Assembly (NCBI RefSeq): GCF_000419605.1
Contig: NZ_ATTI01000001.1
Coordinates: 2,824,501-2,888,500 of the forward strand
DNA from: Sphingomonas phyllosphaerae 5.2
GTDB lineage: Bacteria; Pseudomonadota; Alphaproteobacteria; Sphingomonadales; Sphingomonadaceae
Direction: 5' to 3'
DNA: 64,000 nucleotides
Shown here: piece by piece, positions 6,950-14,698 of the stretch
Layout: each line of letters opens with the position of its first letter
Numbering within the stretch: position 1 is the stretch's first letter
The notes under the pieces: generated by a model
Seen by the model: only the letters and a program-made list of their open reading frames with translations
Databases searched by the model: none
Told to the model about the DNA's origin: nothing
Position numbers and translations under genes: made by a program

Positions 6950-6989
6950 CGGCGGTAAGCTGGAGCACCTAGACGCTTACCTGTCTAGG
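6947..6989. promoter_or_regulatory. Double inverted repeat at the terminase operon start, motif copy 2
   Basis: TGACGGCGGTAAGC at 6947-6960 begins with the stop codon of the recombinase gene. GGTAAGC (6954-6960) has its inverse GCTTACC at 6975-6981. Interleaved with this is CCTAGAC (6968-6974) and its inverse GTCTAGG (6983-6989), which ends one base before the ATG of the small terminase. The structure covers the place where a ribosome-binding site would lie, so it may be an operator, a translation-blocking hairpin, or part of a packaging recognition site. Confidence 0.55.
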
Positions 6990-6990
6990 C

Positions 6991-7398
6991 ATGTCGCTAG
7001 GTCGTCTAACAGTCCGCACCGATGAAGCTCGCGAGACGTTCCTCGCCACCCTTGCCAACGCCTGCAACGTTACTGCTGCATGCAGAGCCGCAGGGATATG
7101 CCGGCAGACCGCCTATCAGTGGCGCGAGGACGACAAGGCCTTCGCTGAAGCTTGGAAGGGCGCGCTGGAGGAAGCGGTCGACGGGTTGGAGAAGGAAGCT
7201 TGGCGCCGCGCTGTCGAGGGCGTGGACAAGCCGATCGTCTACCAGGGCGCGGTCACCGGCACATACCGCGAATATTCCGATCGTATGATGGAGATCCTGC
7301 TGAAGGCCCATCGTCCCGAAAAGTACATCGAGCGCACCCGGAGCGAGAACCTGCATGCCGTCGCCATCACCATCCAAGGCCCAGCCGCCGACCTTTGA
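6991..7398 (+). CDS. terS: Terminase small subunit-like DNA-binding protein
   Basis: 135 residues. The N-terminal half has the helix-turn-helix NACNVTAACRAAGICRQTAY followed by QWREDDKAFAEAW, then a helix GALEEAVDGLEKEAWRRAVEG, the pattern of phage small terminases that recognise pac/cos sites. C-terminal DRMMEILLKAHRPEKYIERT is the short segment conserved in this group. It overlaps the large subunit by 44 bp, as terminase pairs often do. No Shine-Dalgarno is visible before the ATG at 6991, where inverted repeats lie instead. Confidence 0.82.
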   Translation: MSLGRLTVRTDEARETFLATLANACNVTAACRAAGICRQTAYQWREDDKAFAEAWKGALEEAVDGLEKEAWRRAVEGVDKPIVYQGAVTGTYREYSDRMMEILLKAHRPEKYIERTRSENLHAVAITIQGPAADL

Positions 7399-8848
7399 GC
7401 TGACCGACAAGCAGGCCGAGCTACTGACCGCGGCATCGAGCCCTGCCCGCCACGTGCTCGCCTATGGCGGATCGCGCTCAGGCAAGACGTTCGGCTTCTG
7501 CTACTGCATCGCCAGCCGCGCCCTGATGGCACCAAACAGCCGGCACCTGGTCGCCCGGCTTCACAATGTCGATGTTCGCCAGTCCATCATGCTCGACACG
7601 TGGCCGAAGATGATGAGGCTGGCGTTTCCGGGTGTGCCGTTCGACATCAACAAGACCGATCAGTTCGCGATCCTGCCGGGCGGTGCGGAGGTCTGGTTCA
7701 GTGGGCTAGATGACAAGGAGCGGGTCGACAAGGTGCTCGGCAAGGAGTTCGCGACCATCTACGTGAACGAGGCGAGCCAGGTAGCCTACGAGACGATCAC
7801 GACACTCCGCACCCGCTTGGCGCAGGCATCGCAGAAGCTCGACGGCAGGGCGCTGAACCTCAAGGCCTATTACGACCTCAACCCGACCGGCCGCGGGCAC
7901 TGGACCTATCGCGAGTTCGTGGAGCAGGTGCGTCCTGAGAACGGCTTGCCGCTGGAGCCTGAGAGCCGGGCTCATGTGGTGCTCAACCCGAAAGACAATC
8001 CGCACCTGCCGGCCGAGTACCATGCTGAGCTAGACGGCTTGCCCGATCGCCAGCGTCAGCGCTTCCGCGACGGTAAGTACCTCGCGGAGGCACCTGGCGC
8101 GCTGTGGTCGCTGTCCGACCGGGAAGCGGATGACGGGCGCACCATGCCGGGCATCGACAGCCTGCGTGTGGCCACGGCCCCTGCCCTGACGCGTGTTGTC
8201 ATTGGCGTTGATCCGTCGGGCTCTGATGGATCGACTGGCGACTCTCAGGGCATCGTCGTCGCCGGCCGCGCGAAGGACGGGCACGCGTACATCCTGGCTG
8301 ACCTGTCTTGCCGCCTGTCCCCCGATGGCTGGGCTCGCGTGGTCGCCTCGGCGGCTGAGCGATACGGCGCCGATCGTGTGGTCGCCGAGCGCAACTTCGG
8401 TGGGGCAATGGTCGAGGCCGTGCTTCGATCGGCGGCACCGAACCTGCCCGTGAAGCTGGTGACCGCCAGCCGCGGCAAGGCTGTGCGCGCCGAGCCGGTG
8501 GCAGCGCTGTATGAGCAGGGCAAGGCGCATCACGTCGGCACGTTCTCGGACCTCGAGGACCAAATGACGATGACGACGACGTCAGGCTTCCAGGGCGGCG
8601 GCTCGCCCGATCGCATGGACGGGCTGGTGTGGTGCCTGACCGAGCTGATGGAGCCCGAGCGGCCGCGCTACAATATCGATGCGTTTCTCGGCACCGGTGA
8701 TTTCTCGGACGAGAACCTAGCACGCCGATGGGCCCGGGAAGGTTCTACCATCGCCGGGATCGCGGACGCGCTGCATCGGTCGCCCGGATGGGTGGGAGAA
8801 ACTCTCGCGGTTAACGGCGTTAGCGCAGGTGACAGCGATCGCGCCTGA
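7355..8848 (+). CDS. terL: Terminase large subunit (packaging ATPase/nuclease)
   Basis: 497 residues. Walker A is YGGSRSGKT (37-45), Walker B ATIYVNEAS (about 133-141) and the coupling segment YYDLNPTGRGHW lies near 172-183. The C-terminal RNase H-like nuclease has its acidic residues in VIGVDPSGSD (Asp286), VVAERNFGG (Glu345) and PDRMDGLVW (Asp422). All motifs needed for ATP-driven translocation and cleavage appear intact. After about residue 440 a short tail resembles an HTH (TIAGIADALHRSPGWVGETL). A complete large terminase without portal or capsid genes nearby is the main oddity of the element. Confidence 0.92.
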   Translation: MPSPSPSKAQPPTFELTDKQAELLTAASSPARHVLAYGGSRSGKTFGFCYCIASRALMAPNSRHLVARLHNVDVRQSIMLDTWPKMMRLAFPGVPFDINKTDQFAILPGGAEVWFSGLDDKERVDKVLGKEFATIYVNEASQVAYETITTLRTRLAQASQKLDGRALNLKAYYDLNPTGRGHWTYREFVEQVRPENGLPLEPESRAHVVLNPKDNPHLPAEYHAELDGLPDRQRQRFRDGKYLAEAPGALWSLSDREADDGRTMPGIDSLRVATAPALTRVVIGVDPSGSDGSTGDSQGIVVAGRAKDGHAYILADLSCRLSPDGWARVVASAAERYGADRVVAERNFGGAMVEAVLRSAAPNLPVKLVTASRGKAVRAEPVAALYEQGKAHHVGTFSDLEDQMTMTTTSGFQGGGSPDRMDGLVWCLTELMEPERPRYNIDAFLGTGDFSDENLARRWAREGSTIAGIADALHRSPGWVGETLAVNGVSAGDSDRA

Positions 8849-8975
8849 CCGCGAAGAGAGTATTTGCCCCTCTGCCATCTCTCTGATCGGCTCATTGGCG
8901 GTGACCATCCCTCATGGATGCAGGCCACGAACCATATATGATACATCGATGGTTGGTCAGAGAAGGGTTGCAAGT

Positions 8976-9260
8976 ATGAAGCATATCGCATCGGGATCGG
9001 TGATTTTGGCAGCTGGCGAGCGGCTTAGCGTTGAGCATGGGCGATACACCGTGACCTTCGTTCCTGATGACGCCGCGCCCGCGAAACCGGACGAGTTCTT
9101 GGTCCAAGTTCCGCACGGGTATGGTCTTGGAAGAGTGTCCACGAGCACTGTGGGGAGCGAATGGGAGAGCGGAAATACGACCCTGCGCGTAATGTTTATG
9201 CCTGGAGGTGCGGCCGGCGAGCTCGTGAACGCCAACTATCATCTTTTTGAGGCAGACTGA
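8976..9260 (+). CDS. Small beta-rich protein of unknown function
   Basis: 94 residues from the ATG at 8976; an earlier in-frame start at 8829 would overlap the terminase end and adds an unconvincing segment. The sequence alternates hydrophobic strands and turns (GSVILAAGERLSVEHGRYTV, TTLRVMFMPGG) and looks like a small beta barrel or sandwich. Upstream there is an inverted repeat AACCAT (8930-8935)/ATGGTT (8949-8954) around an AT-rich centre, possibly a promoter or operator. No family is recognised. Confidence 0.55.
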   Translation: MKHIASGSVILAAGERLSVEHGRYTVTFVPDDAAPAKPDEFLVQVPHGYGLGRVSTSTVGSEWESGNTTLRVMFMPGGAAGELVNANYHLFEAD

Positions 9261-9315
9261 TGTTGGGCGCGGGGCGGCTATGATGGCCCGTCTCCGCGCC
9301 TTTGCAGAGTGCGAC

Positions 9316-9336
9316 TAACGGCGGTAAGCAGCTTAC
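9316..9336. repeat. Dispersed motif copy 3 (TAACGGCGGTAAGC) with palindrome
   Basis: TAACGGCGGTAAGC at 9316-9329 overlaps the perfect palindrome GTAAGC-A-GCTTAC at 9324-9336. As with copy 2, the GGTAAGC half has an inverted partner, here directly adjacent. It lies 24 bp before the next gene start and may be an operator. Confidence 0.55.
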
Positions 9337-9360
9337 ACGAGGCGGCATAGCCATCGTGGC

Positions 9361-9630
9361 ATGCCCGTCCGCACCTCGCCGCGCAACGAGACCGGCCTGA
9401 TAAAGCCCCGTCGCCCGAAGCCCCGCGACTTTCGCGAACGATACCTGGAGACGGGCTGGGATCGGGAGATCGAGGAGCACTACCGCTGCAACTGGCGATG
9501 CATTCGCAGGTGGATCCTGGAGGAAGGGCGTGAGCAGCTGCGCGCTGATCGAGCCGCGGCGGTGCGGGCGAGGCGTGCGGCGAACCGAGCACCTACCGCC
9601 GATCTGACGGCGGTAAGCATCCCAGTCTAG
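9361..9630 (+). CDS. Small basic HTH-like phage protein
   Basis: 89 residues, Arg-rich. The middle (REIEEHYRCNWRCIRRWILE) looks like a homeodomain/Hin-type helix-turn-helix with Trp and Arg in the recognition helix. The N-terminus KPRRPKPRDF is basic and could contact the minor groove. The 3' end of the gene contains another copy of the dispersed TGACGGCGGTAAGC motif. Late-gene activators and terS-like proteins in phages have similar size, but I cannot assign a role. Confidence 0.6.
   Translation: MPVRTSPRNETGLIKPRRPKPRDFRERYLETGWDREIEEHYRCNWRCIRRWILEEGREQLRADRAAAVRARRAANRAPTADLTAVSIPV
9605..9618 (+). repeat. Dispersed motif TGACGGCGGTAAGC, copy 4
   Basis: Perfect 14-bp match to copy 2, located within the last codons of the gene ending at 9630 and 66 bp before the next start at 9684. 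There is no close inverted partner, but GTCTAG follows ten bases downstream, a hexamer that also occurs in the inverted repeat at 6983. Confidence 0.5.
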
Positions 9631-9683
9631 CCAGCTATCTTGCTCATCGGCCCGCGTTCCGCCCGGCCGATCGGGAGAAGGCT

Positions 9684-10124
9684 ATGCAATGCTATCGGGT
9701 TTCAGACGGCAAGACCGTCCCTGAGAGCGAGGCGCTAGACGCCACCGGCCTTCGCAGCGGCTACAATGTGCGCCAGGCATTCGTCCGGCCCGGCGACTAC
9801 CTCAGCTTTGACCTCATGATGTGCGATGCCGCACCGGCCGCACAGCAGCTCACCAATGCTCAGCGCACCTTCGCGTCTTCTCCTGAAGGCAAGAGCATCG
9901 CCGCCTACGCCAAAAGCGTGTTTGATGCCGGAGAGGCGCACAAGCCTGAAGGCCAGCGCGGAACGTGGACCGATGAGATGGCGAACGCCGTCCTGCACAA
10001 GCGCTTCGCTGCGGATGCTGCCCGATCGAACCCGGTCGCTGACGTCGAGTCCGCGGCCCTCCGCGCGCGTGAACACGCTGCCTACCAGCGGAGTGGCGAC
10101 CTCAACGCCTGGCGCCGCGGCTAG
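9684..10124 (+). CDS. Unknown phage-type protein, 146 residues
   Basis: Starts at an ATG with a strong GGGAGAAGG ribosome-binding site. The N-terminal part (MQCYRVSDGKTVPESEALDA) is short and polar; the rest is predicted mostly helical and alanine-rich, with no membrane segment. It lies in the position where head genes normally follow the large terminase, but shows no portal, protease or capsid signature. Function unknown. Confidence 0.6.
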   Translation: MQCYRVSDGKTVPESEALDATGLRSGYNVRQAFVRPGDYLSFDLMMCDAAPAAQQLTNAQRTFASSPEGKSIAAYAKSVFDAGEAHKPEGQRGTWTDEMANAVLHKRFAADAARSNPVADVESAALRAREHAAYQRSGDLNAWRRG

Positions 10125-10177
10125 CACCAACCCCCACCATCAACGGCCCCGATTACGGCGCTACCAGGAGAACGAAG

Positions 10178-10849
10178 ATGGCAAAGCCCTTAGACGACCG
10201 GATCGCCGCGGCCCTCGCGGACAATGCACGCGCGGCCACCGTGTCGGACCTGATCAGCGAAATCGGCGAGCGCATCACCGCAACCGAGCGGGAGCGCGAC
10301 CGCCTCACCACCATTTCGACGGCCCTTTCAACTGGCGAGGACGCTGCCGAGCAAGCCGCGGCCGATGCTGCGAAGCTCGCCGCCCGCGCCACCCGATTGG
10401 CAGGAAAGAGGAGTATTCTCGAGCAGCGGCACGCGGAGTTGCTGAACTCGGAACGCCGCCGGCGCGCCGCTGAGTTCCGTGCAGGGACGCTTGCGGAGCG
10501 CGACCAGCTCGTGTCCGAACTGCGCGAAACGTGGCCGCAGCTAGTCGACCAGATCACTGGCTTGCTGAAGCGCGTCGTCGCAAACGATGCGGCAATCGAG
10601 CGGTCGAACCGCGACTCTGCCGGTGAGCAGCTGGTGAGCGCCGAGGCGGTCGTTCGTGGATGCACCCCGATGTTCATGCACCGTGGCGAGCATGTGCCGC
10701 GCCTTACGCGCATGCAGATCCCCGCCCTCGACGTGACAGCGCAGCCGATTGGCAGGGCGCATGTCTGGCCTCCGCATCACGCCGACGGCGCCGTAGTGGC
10801 ACTGTCGACCGGGTTTGCCGAACTGGAGCGGGCTTATGCCGCTCGTTGA
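10178..10849 (+). CDS. Coiled-coil protein of unknown function
   Basis: 223 residues with a CCAGGAGAACG ribosome-binding site. Residues about 25-150 form a long helical coiled coil rich in Ala, Glu, Arg (IGERITATERERDRLTTIST, AAKLAARATRLAGKR), with heptad-like spacing. The C-terminal quarter is more globular. Scaffold, tail-chaperone or structural roles are all possible; no motif decides among them. It overlaps the next gene by 14 bp. Confidence 0.6.
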   Translation: MAKPLDDRIAAALADNARAATVSDLISEIGERITATERERDRLTTISTALSTGEDAAEQAAADAAKLAARATRLAGKRSILEQRHAELLNSERRRRAAEFRAGTLAERDQLVSELRETWPQLVDQITGLLKRVVANDAAIERSNRDSAGEQLVSAEAVVRGCTPMFMHRGEHVPRLTRMQIPALDVTAQPIGRAHVWPPHHADGAVVALSTGFAELERAYAAR

Positions 10850-11039
10850 GATAGCCGGGTCTTTCTCCGCCCGGCTGCTGCTGGACGGCTTTGAGGCGCT
10901 GGTCAGCCCCTCGGGCCGTTCCAGCAGCCCCTTTCAGATCATCGGCCGCACTCGCTTCTCCGCGGTCGATGGCCGGCGCCTGTTTCTTGGTCGTGCAGGC
11001 GCCGGCACCCCCTCACCGCTCATGCTCGGGACAAGCTGA
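10836..11039 (+). CDS. Small unknown protein, 67 residues
   Basis: The chosen ATG at 10836 overlaps the end of the coiled-coil gene, and the stop overlaps the next start in TGATG at 11037-11041. The tight packing supports coding. The peptide (SFSARLLLDGFEALVSPSGR) has no recognised domain. Confidence 0.5.
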   Translation: MPLVEIAGSFSARLLLDGFEALVSPSGRSSSPFQIIGRTRFSAVDGRRLFLGRAGAGTPSPLMLGTS

Positions 11040-11488
11040 TGCCGCGTCAGATGATCTACACGGCTACGCAGGCCATCGCCTACCCGGGCATGAAGCGCTC
11101 GATGGATGAGTGGGACGCGCAGACCTACACCGCGGTGCAGAGCGTCTATGGCAGCTGCGCGGTCCAGCGAGCCGGCAAGCAGATTTGCAGCCCGTTGCTG
11201 GGCGGCGAGTTCGTCGGCATCGCGCTCCCGCCTCGGCTGACCACCACCAGCTACGATGCCTGGGACGACTACGATAACTGCCCGGTGCTTACCGAGGGCG
11301 TGATCGCTGCGATCGCTGATGCCGCTATCCCCGAAGGCGCCGGCCTGAACTGGAACAGCGCGACATGGCGCTGGACGCCGGGCCAGGTGGGTGGATCGAT
11401 CTACCGCACGCCTGGCGTCGAGGCTGAGACGGGGGCTGCCGGCAACGGGTCGCTCTTCTGGCTCCGCATCCGGCGGGTGCCAAGCTGA
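11039..11488 (+). CDS. Unknown phage-type structural-like protein
   Basis: 149 residues, rich in Tyr, Thr, Trp and Gly, as in phage structural proteins (ATQAIAYPGMKRSMDEWDAQ, GLNWNSATWRWTPGQVGG). It starts at TGATG overlapping the previous stop and ends in TGATG overlapping the next start. No membrane segment or enzyme motif. It may be a head-tail or tail component; this is inferred from composition and position next to the HK97-gp10-like gene. Confidence 0.55.
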   Translation: MPRQMIYTATQAIAYPGMKRSMDEWDAQTYTAVQSVYGSCAVQRAGKQICSPLLGGEFVGIALPPRLTTTSYDAWDDYDNCPVLTEGVIAAIADAAIPEGAGLNWNSATWRWTPGQVGGSIYRTPGVEAETGAAGNGSLFWLRIRRVPS

Positions 11489-11664
11489 TGCTCGCGAGCC
11501 AACCAGCCGAGATCGAGCGCATCGCCGCAGCCTATCCACCAGAAGCCGCGTACGTGCCGGCCGTTGAGCGCGAAAGGTTCTTCACCGAAGCACAGCAAGC
11601 CGGCTGGCGCCTCCGTTTCGGAGCTCCTGGCACGCCCGCCACCAACGAAGCTGAGGAGGCCTGA
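11488..11664 (+). CDS. Tiny coupled ORF, 58 residues, unknown
   Basis: Starts in a TGATG overlap with the previous gene and ends directly before the ATG at 11665. The sequence has AEIERIAAAYPPEAAYVPAV then a Phe/Arg-rich middle (RERFFTEAQQAGWRLRFGA). The packing supports translation; a ribosome-binding site for the next gene (GAGGAGG) lies in its last codons. Function unknown. Confidence 0.55.
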   Translation: MLASQPAEIERIAAAYPPEAAYVPAVERERFFTEAQQAGWRLRFGAPGTPATNEAEEA

Positions 11665-12084
11665 ATGCCGAAGATCACAGGTGGCAAGAGCCACGCCGCG
11701 CGCCTCAAGCGCCTGACCAGCCCCGCAGCGATGGAGTCAGTTGGCCGCGCTCTCTACGCCGCCGGGGAGCGTATCCAGGTCGCAGCGCAAATCAGCATCA
11801 CCGAGGGCGCCGTCAGCGGCAAGGCCCACCTGCCCAGCGCTCCGGGCTCTCCCCCGAACAACGACACCGGCGTGCTGGCCAACAACATTGAGACGGCGCG
11901 AGACCCGGACAATCCGCTTCGTGTCACCGTCTCGTCCAACGCGCCCTACGCGAGCAGCCAAGAGTTCGGGAACAGCAAGCTGCCAGAAAGGCCGTACATG
12001 CGCCCGGCTGTGGCGCGAGAGCGCAAGGCGGTGACGCAGCTCGTCGGGCAGGCGGTATCCGCAGCTATCAAGGGGGAGCGCTGA
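11665..12084 (+). CDS. HK97-gp10-like head-tail/tail component
   Basis: 139 residues. The features of the HK97 gp10 family are present: an N-terminal helix, the LPSAPGSPPNNDTGVLANNI segment (polar PGxPP...TG.L motif), a central strand block (RVTVSSNAPYASSQEFGNSK) and the PERPYMRPAVARER motif before a C-terminal helix. Members join the phage head connector and the tail tube in siphophages. Here it is the clearest virion-structure relative left in the element, and no other head-tail genes could be identified around it. GAGGAGG precedes the start. Confidence 0.8.
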   Translation: MPKITGGKSHAARLKRLTSPAAMESVGRALYAAGERIQVAAQISITEGAVSGKAHLPSAPGSPPNNDTGVLANNIETARDPDNPLRVTVSSNAPYASSQEFGNSKLPERPYMRPAVARERKAVTQLVGQAVSAAIKGER

Positions 12085-12087
12085 CGA

Positions 12088-12366
12088 ATGGCAAAGACCA
12101 TCGGCTCGGTCCTCAACACCTTCTACGGTCCACTGTCCGGCCTCGTCATCAAGGGCGGCGACGGCTTCAAGCAGGGGCTCATGAACGCCGGGGCAGCGCT
12201 GGGCGGCCCGACCACGTACGCCGCTTACGTCGCGGGCAGCGCCATTACCGCTGCAACTGCGCCGGGCGCCAGATCTGAAACCACACTCGCTTCGCTGCGT
12301 ACCGAGCGCCCCGCTCGCGTCTCCGCATACGGAGCAATGAAGCGTGCTGGAGCACTGATCCTATGA
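12088..12366 (+). CDS. Small unknown protein, 92 residues
   Basis: Begins four bases after the HK97-gp10-like gene and overlaps the following gene by four bases. Gly/Ala/Thr-rich (GLVIKGGDGFKQGLMNAGAA, AAYVAGSAITAATAPGARSE) with only weak hydrophobic stretches. It could be a small tail or connector protein; no family is recognised. Confidence 0.5.
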   Translation: MAKTIGSVLNTFYGPLSGLVIKGGDGFKQGLMNAGAALGGPTTYAAYVAGSAITAATAPGARSETTLASLRTERPARVSAYGAMKRAGALIL

Positions 12367-13109
12367 CCCTGCTGATCGGAACCACGCAAGGCGCTGCGGC
12401 GCACATCATCAGCGACGGCGCGAGCTACGACGCCACTGGCAAGGTAACTGCGATCGAGTCCAAGGTCGCCGTCTTCCCCGAGTGGAATGCCGCCATCTCC
12501 TACGAGGGCTGGACCCATCCCGAACACATCGCGATCATGGCGCGTGGGTCCGGGTTCACCAGCGGTCGTGACCTCGTCCGCGGCTTGGGCGAGCTGGCGT
12601 TCGACGTGCTGGACTGGCAGCTACGCCACGAGCCGAACGCGCCGTCGCCCGAGCTTCTGCTGTGCGCGGCGGTGTTTGCACCGGAAGTCGGTCCCTCGGT
12701 CTGGGTGGCGCACTCAGGTGGGCAAGCCGTGCGTCAGGGGCTCGCGCCCGGCCAGCCGCGGCATGTGCAGGCCTATTCGAACTTCGGCGCCATCAACGAA
12801 GCGCTCGGCCGAGACGCTGACCTGCGCGACGCGCGATCGTTCGATCTTATCCGCGATGGTCGAATCGTCGCAGAGGCGGCTCGAAAGAGCGAGTGGAACG
12901 AAGGTGACGAGGGCGCCGGCGTCGGTGGGTTCGTCGAGCTGACCACCGTCTCGGCAGGCGGGGTCGAGAGCAGGGTGTTCAAACGTTGGTCGGACAAGGT
13001 GTGGAAACAAATAGATCCCGCCGGCTGTCATCGCCGCGGTGTGAGCGCGCGCCGACCTGACCCGGGTCGGTCTGGCGCACCCGTTGTGGGATGCCGGCAG
13101 AATGGATAG
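12363..13109 (+). CDS. Ntn-hydrolase-like (proteasome-fold) phage protein, tentative
   Basis: 248 residues. The N-terminus MTLLIGTTQGAAAHIISDGA, followed by SYDATGKVTAIESKV and AAISYEGW, resembles the Thr/Ser-led strand pattern of Ntn hydrolases (HslV/proteasome beta fold: strand, turn, S-D-G, then K in ESKV). Thr2 or the T7-T8 pair would be candidate nucleophiles; the processing site is not certain. Phage proteins of this fold occur in tail regions. The last thirty residues look low-complexity and may reflect a shifted or extended end. The assignment is pattern-based and tentative. Confidence 0.5.
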   Translation: MTLLIGTTQGAAAHIISDGASYDATGKVTAIESKVAVFPEWNAAISYEGWTHPEHIAIMARGSGFTSGRDLVRGLGELAFDVLDWQLRHEPNAPSPELLLCAAVFAPEVGPSVWVAHSGGQAVRQGLAPGQPRHVQAYSNFGAINEALGRDADLRDARSFDLIRDGRIVAEAARKSEWNEGDEGAGVGGFVELTTVSAGGVESRVFKRWSDKVWKQIDPAGCHRRGVSARRPDPGRSGAPVVGCRQNG

Positions 13110-13140
13110 CTGCCGTGCTTCCTTCCAACAGGAGTATCAA

Positions 13141-13344
13141 ATGTCAGACCTTTCCCCCCGAGAAATTTCGGACATCAAGGCGGCTGAGAGCGGTGTGGAG
13201 GTGGAAGCAGGTGCCTCGGACGGTGCTGCCCGATATGACCGCCTCGCCGCTGCCGGCTATGTGAAGGAGATCGAGGGGCCGGCTCCAAACAGAGCGTGGA
13301 TCATCACGGCGAAAGGGTACGAAGCGATCGCGGACGCCGTTTGA
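13141..13344 (+). CDS. Small winged-helix-like protein
   Basis: 67 residues from the ATG at 13141 (AACAGGAGTATCAA upstream). YDRLAAAGYVKEIEGPAPNR then AWIITAKGYEAIADAV is the recognition-helix and wing pattern found at the end of winged-helix proteins (xLxxxGyv......y.iT..G). It is the last rightward gene before a leftward block. A DNA-binding role is possible. Confidence 0.55.
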   Translation: MSDLSPREISDIKAAESGVEVEAGASDGAARYDRLAAAGYVKEIEGPAPNRAWIITAKGYEAIADAV

Positions 13345-13370
13345 CGTTACGGCTGCCAGATGTCACGCCA

Positions 13371-14036
13371 CTAGTCGAAGAGGGAACCCGCGCCAGCAGA
13401 CGGTGACGCATCCTGCGACGCCGACATCAGCTGCGACGGGTATGGCTTAGCCAGCGCGACGGCGTCGTCGAACGGGCACGTAAGCCAGCGCTCCTCGTCT
13501 TCTTCGTCGAGCAGCACCGGCATGGCCTTCGGGTGGATCGGCGCTACCAGCGGGTTCGGGTCGGTCGTCAGGAAGGCGAAAACCGCACCGTTCTCGACCG
13601 GCCTCCACACACCCGCGAAGCTGACGATCGGCCGGCTGGGCACGTCGAACCAGTGCAGCGGCAGCTTTCCGTTAGCGCCGCGCGCCTGGCCGTATTCGCT
13701 GAAGCTGGTGAACGGCACCAGGCAGCGCCGCTCCGGGTTCATCAGCGCCGATCGCCAGAACGGCGAGGTGTAGTTGCGGACGTTCGTCACGCGCTTGTCG
13801 AGCAGCACCGGCTTGCCCGTCGCCTTGTCGATTCGCTTGCCCGGCACCTTGTGCGGGAAGCCCCACGCCATGACGTCGAGCGCGCGGGCGCCGTTCTCCT
13901 GACGAACGACGTACGCCGGTTTGTCCGGGAACAGCTCAGGCGGCGGGATCGTGAGATCGGGCGGGAAAGGGGAGGCGACGCCGTAGCGGGCGGCCAGCGC
14001 GATCTGCGCCTCGGTCATGCGGTAGCGGTTGCACAT
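13371..14036 (-). CDS. SRAP family protein (YedK/HMCES-like abasic-site crosslinker)
   Basis: 221 residues. The start MCNRYRMT supplies the catalytic Cys2; RNYTSPFWRSALMNPERRCL is the DNA-binding segment with conserved Asn-Arg, RCLVPFTSFSEYG carries the conserved acidic residue, and the His of PIHPKAMPVLL completes the active site. SRAP proteins bind single-stranded DNA at abasic sites through a Cys2 thiazolidine adduct and protect them. In an element with its own replication module it may guard unwound DNA. It is transcribed leftward, last in the block with the two-gene cassette at 14104-15643. Confidence 0.92.
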   Translation of the reverse strand: MCNRYRMTEAQIALAARYGVASPFPPDLTIPPPELFPDKPAYVVRQENGARALDVMAWGFPHKVPGKRIDKATGKPVLLDKRVTNVRNYTSPFWRSALMNPERRCLVPFTSFSEYGQARGANGKLPLHWFDVPSRPIVSFAGVWRPVENGAVFAFLTTDPNPLVAPIHPKAMPVLLDEEDEERWLTCPFDDAVALAKPYPSQLMSASQDASPSAGAGSLFD

Positions 14037-14103
14037 GGGTCGATTCTTTCCTGCCAGCCCTCGACGGACACCGCGTTCATACGATTGGTTGCAAGCGGCT
14101 TTT

Positions 14104-14682
14104 TCACTCAGCTGGATGAGCGTCGCTCTGTGTCACTACGATGTCTGGCCTCTGCAAGCGGTCCGTAAAATAGTAGAGGCCTACCAGAGTCGAAACGAAG
14201 ACATGGCTAAGCCAGAAATTGTAAGCGAAAAGGAATGCTCCACTAACCCACGCTTTCAAGTAAGTAGGAAGGAAAGAGCGCGCTCCTGGAGCAAGAAGCT
14301 GCGCTAGCAATCCAACAGCATAAAGCGCGAATGCTGTAAACGCCAAATAGCCGAAGAGTAGGCAAAGAAACCGTCGCCGCTCAAGCGGTACGCGCTCTGC
14401 GGAAAAGCGCGGCGCGGGGTTGCCGCTTAGCGGCTGCAAGAGAGCCGCGGTTTCCGCGGTGGACAGCAACGTCAGGGCCGCAACGAAAAAGCCCCCAAGA
14501 ATCGCGTACAGATTTTGCAGGCCTGCCAGAAAGCCCTTTTCTGCGAATGGAGAGGGTATCTGAGGCCAAAAAAGAAGGATGCTGGTCAGAAGGATAGACC
14601 CGGTAATTGGAAGGGCATAGTCCCACATCCACTTTATAGGGTGGCGCACACGCCAATATCGCAGGGGGGCCAGAAGCATCAT
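14104..14682 (-). CDS. Four-helix membrane protein of a two-gene cassette (RexB/KwaA-like layout)
   Basis: 192 residues with four hydrophobic segments: about 24-40 (LPITGSILLTSILLFW), 59-76 (NLYAILGGFFVAALTLLS), 105-128 (FLCLLFGYLAFTAFALYAVG) and 146-170 (AWVSGAFLFAYNFWLSHVFV). Basic loops (RRR) suggest orientation. It starts 16 bp after the stop of the soluble partner at 14699, on the same strand. Base composition is visibly lower in GC than neighbouring genes. RexB of lambda and KwaA of Kiwa are similar-sized four-helix effectors paired with a soluble sensor; no sequence similarity can be claimed here. Confidence 0.7.
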   Translation of the reverse strand: MMLLAPLRYWRVRHPIKWMWDYALPITGSILLTSILLFWPQIPSPFAEKGFLAGLQNLYAILGGFFVAALTLLSTAETAALLQPLSGNPAPRFSAERVPLERRRFLCLLFGYLAFTAFALYAVGLLAQLLAPGARSFLPTYLKAWVSGAFLFAYNFWLSHVFVSTLVGLYYFTDRLQRPDIVVTQSDAHPAE

Positions 14683-14698
14683 AGTTCAAGTATCTGTC

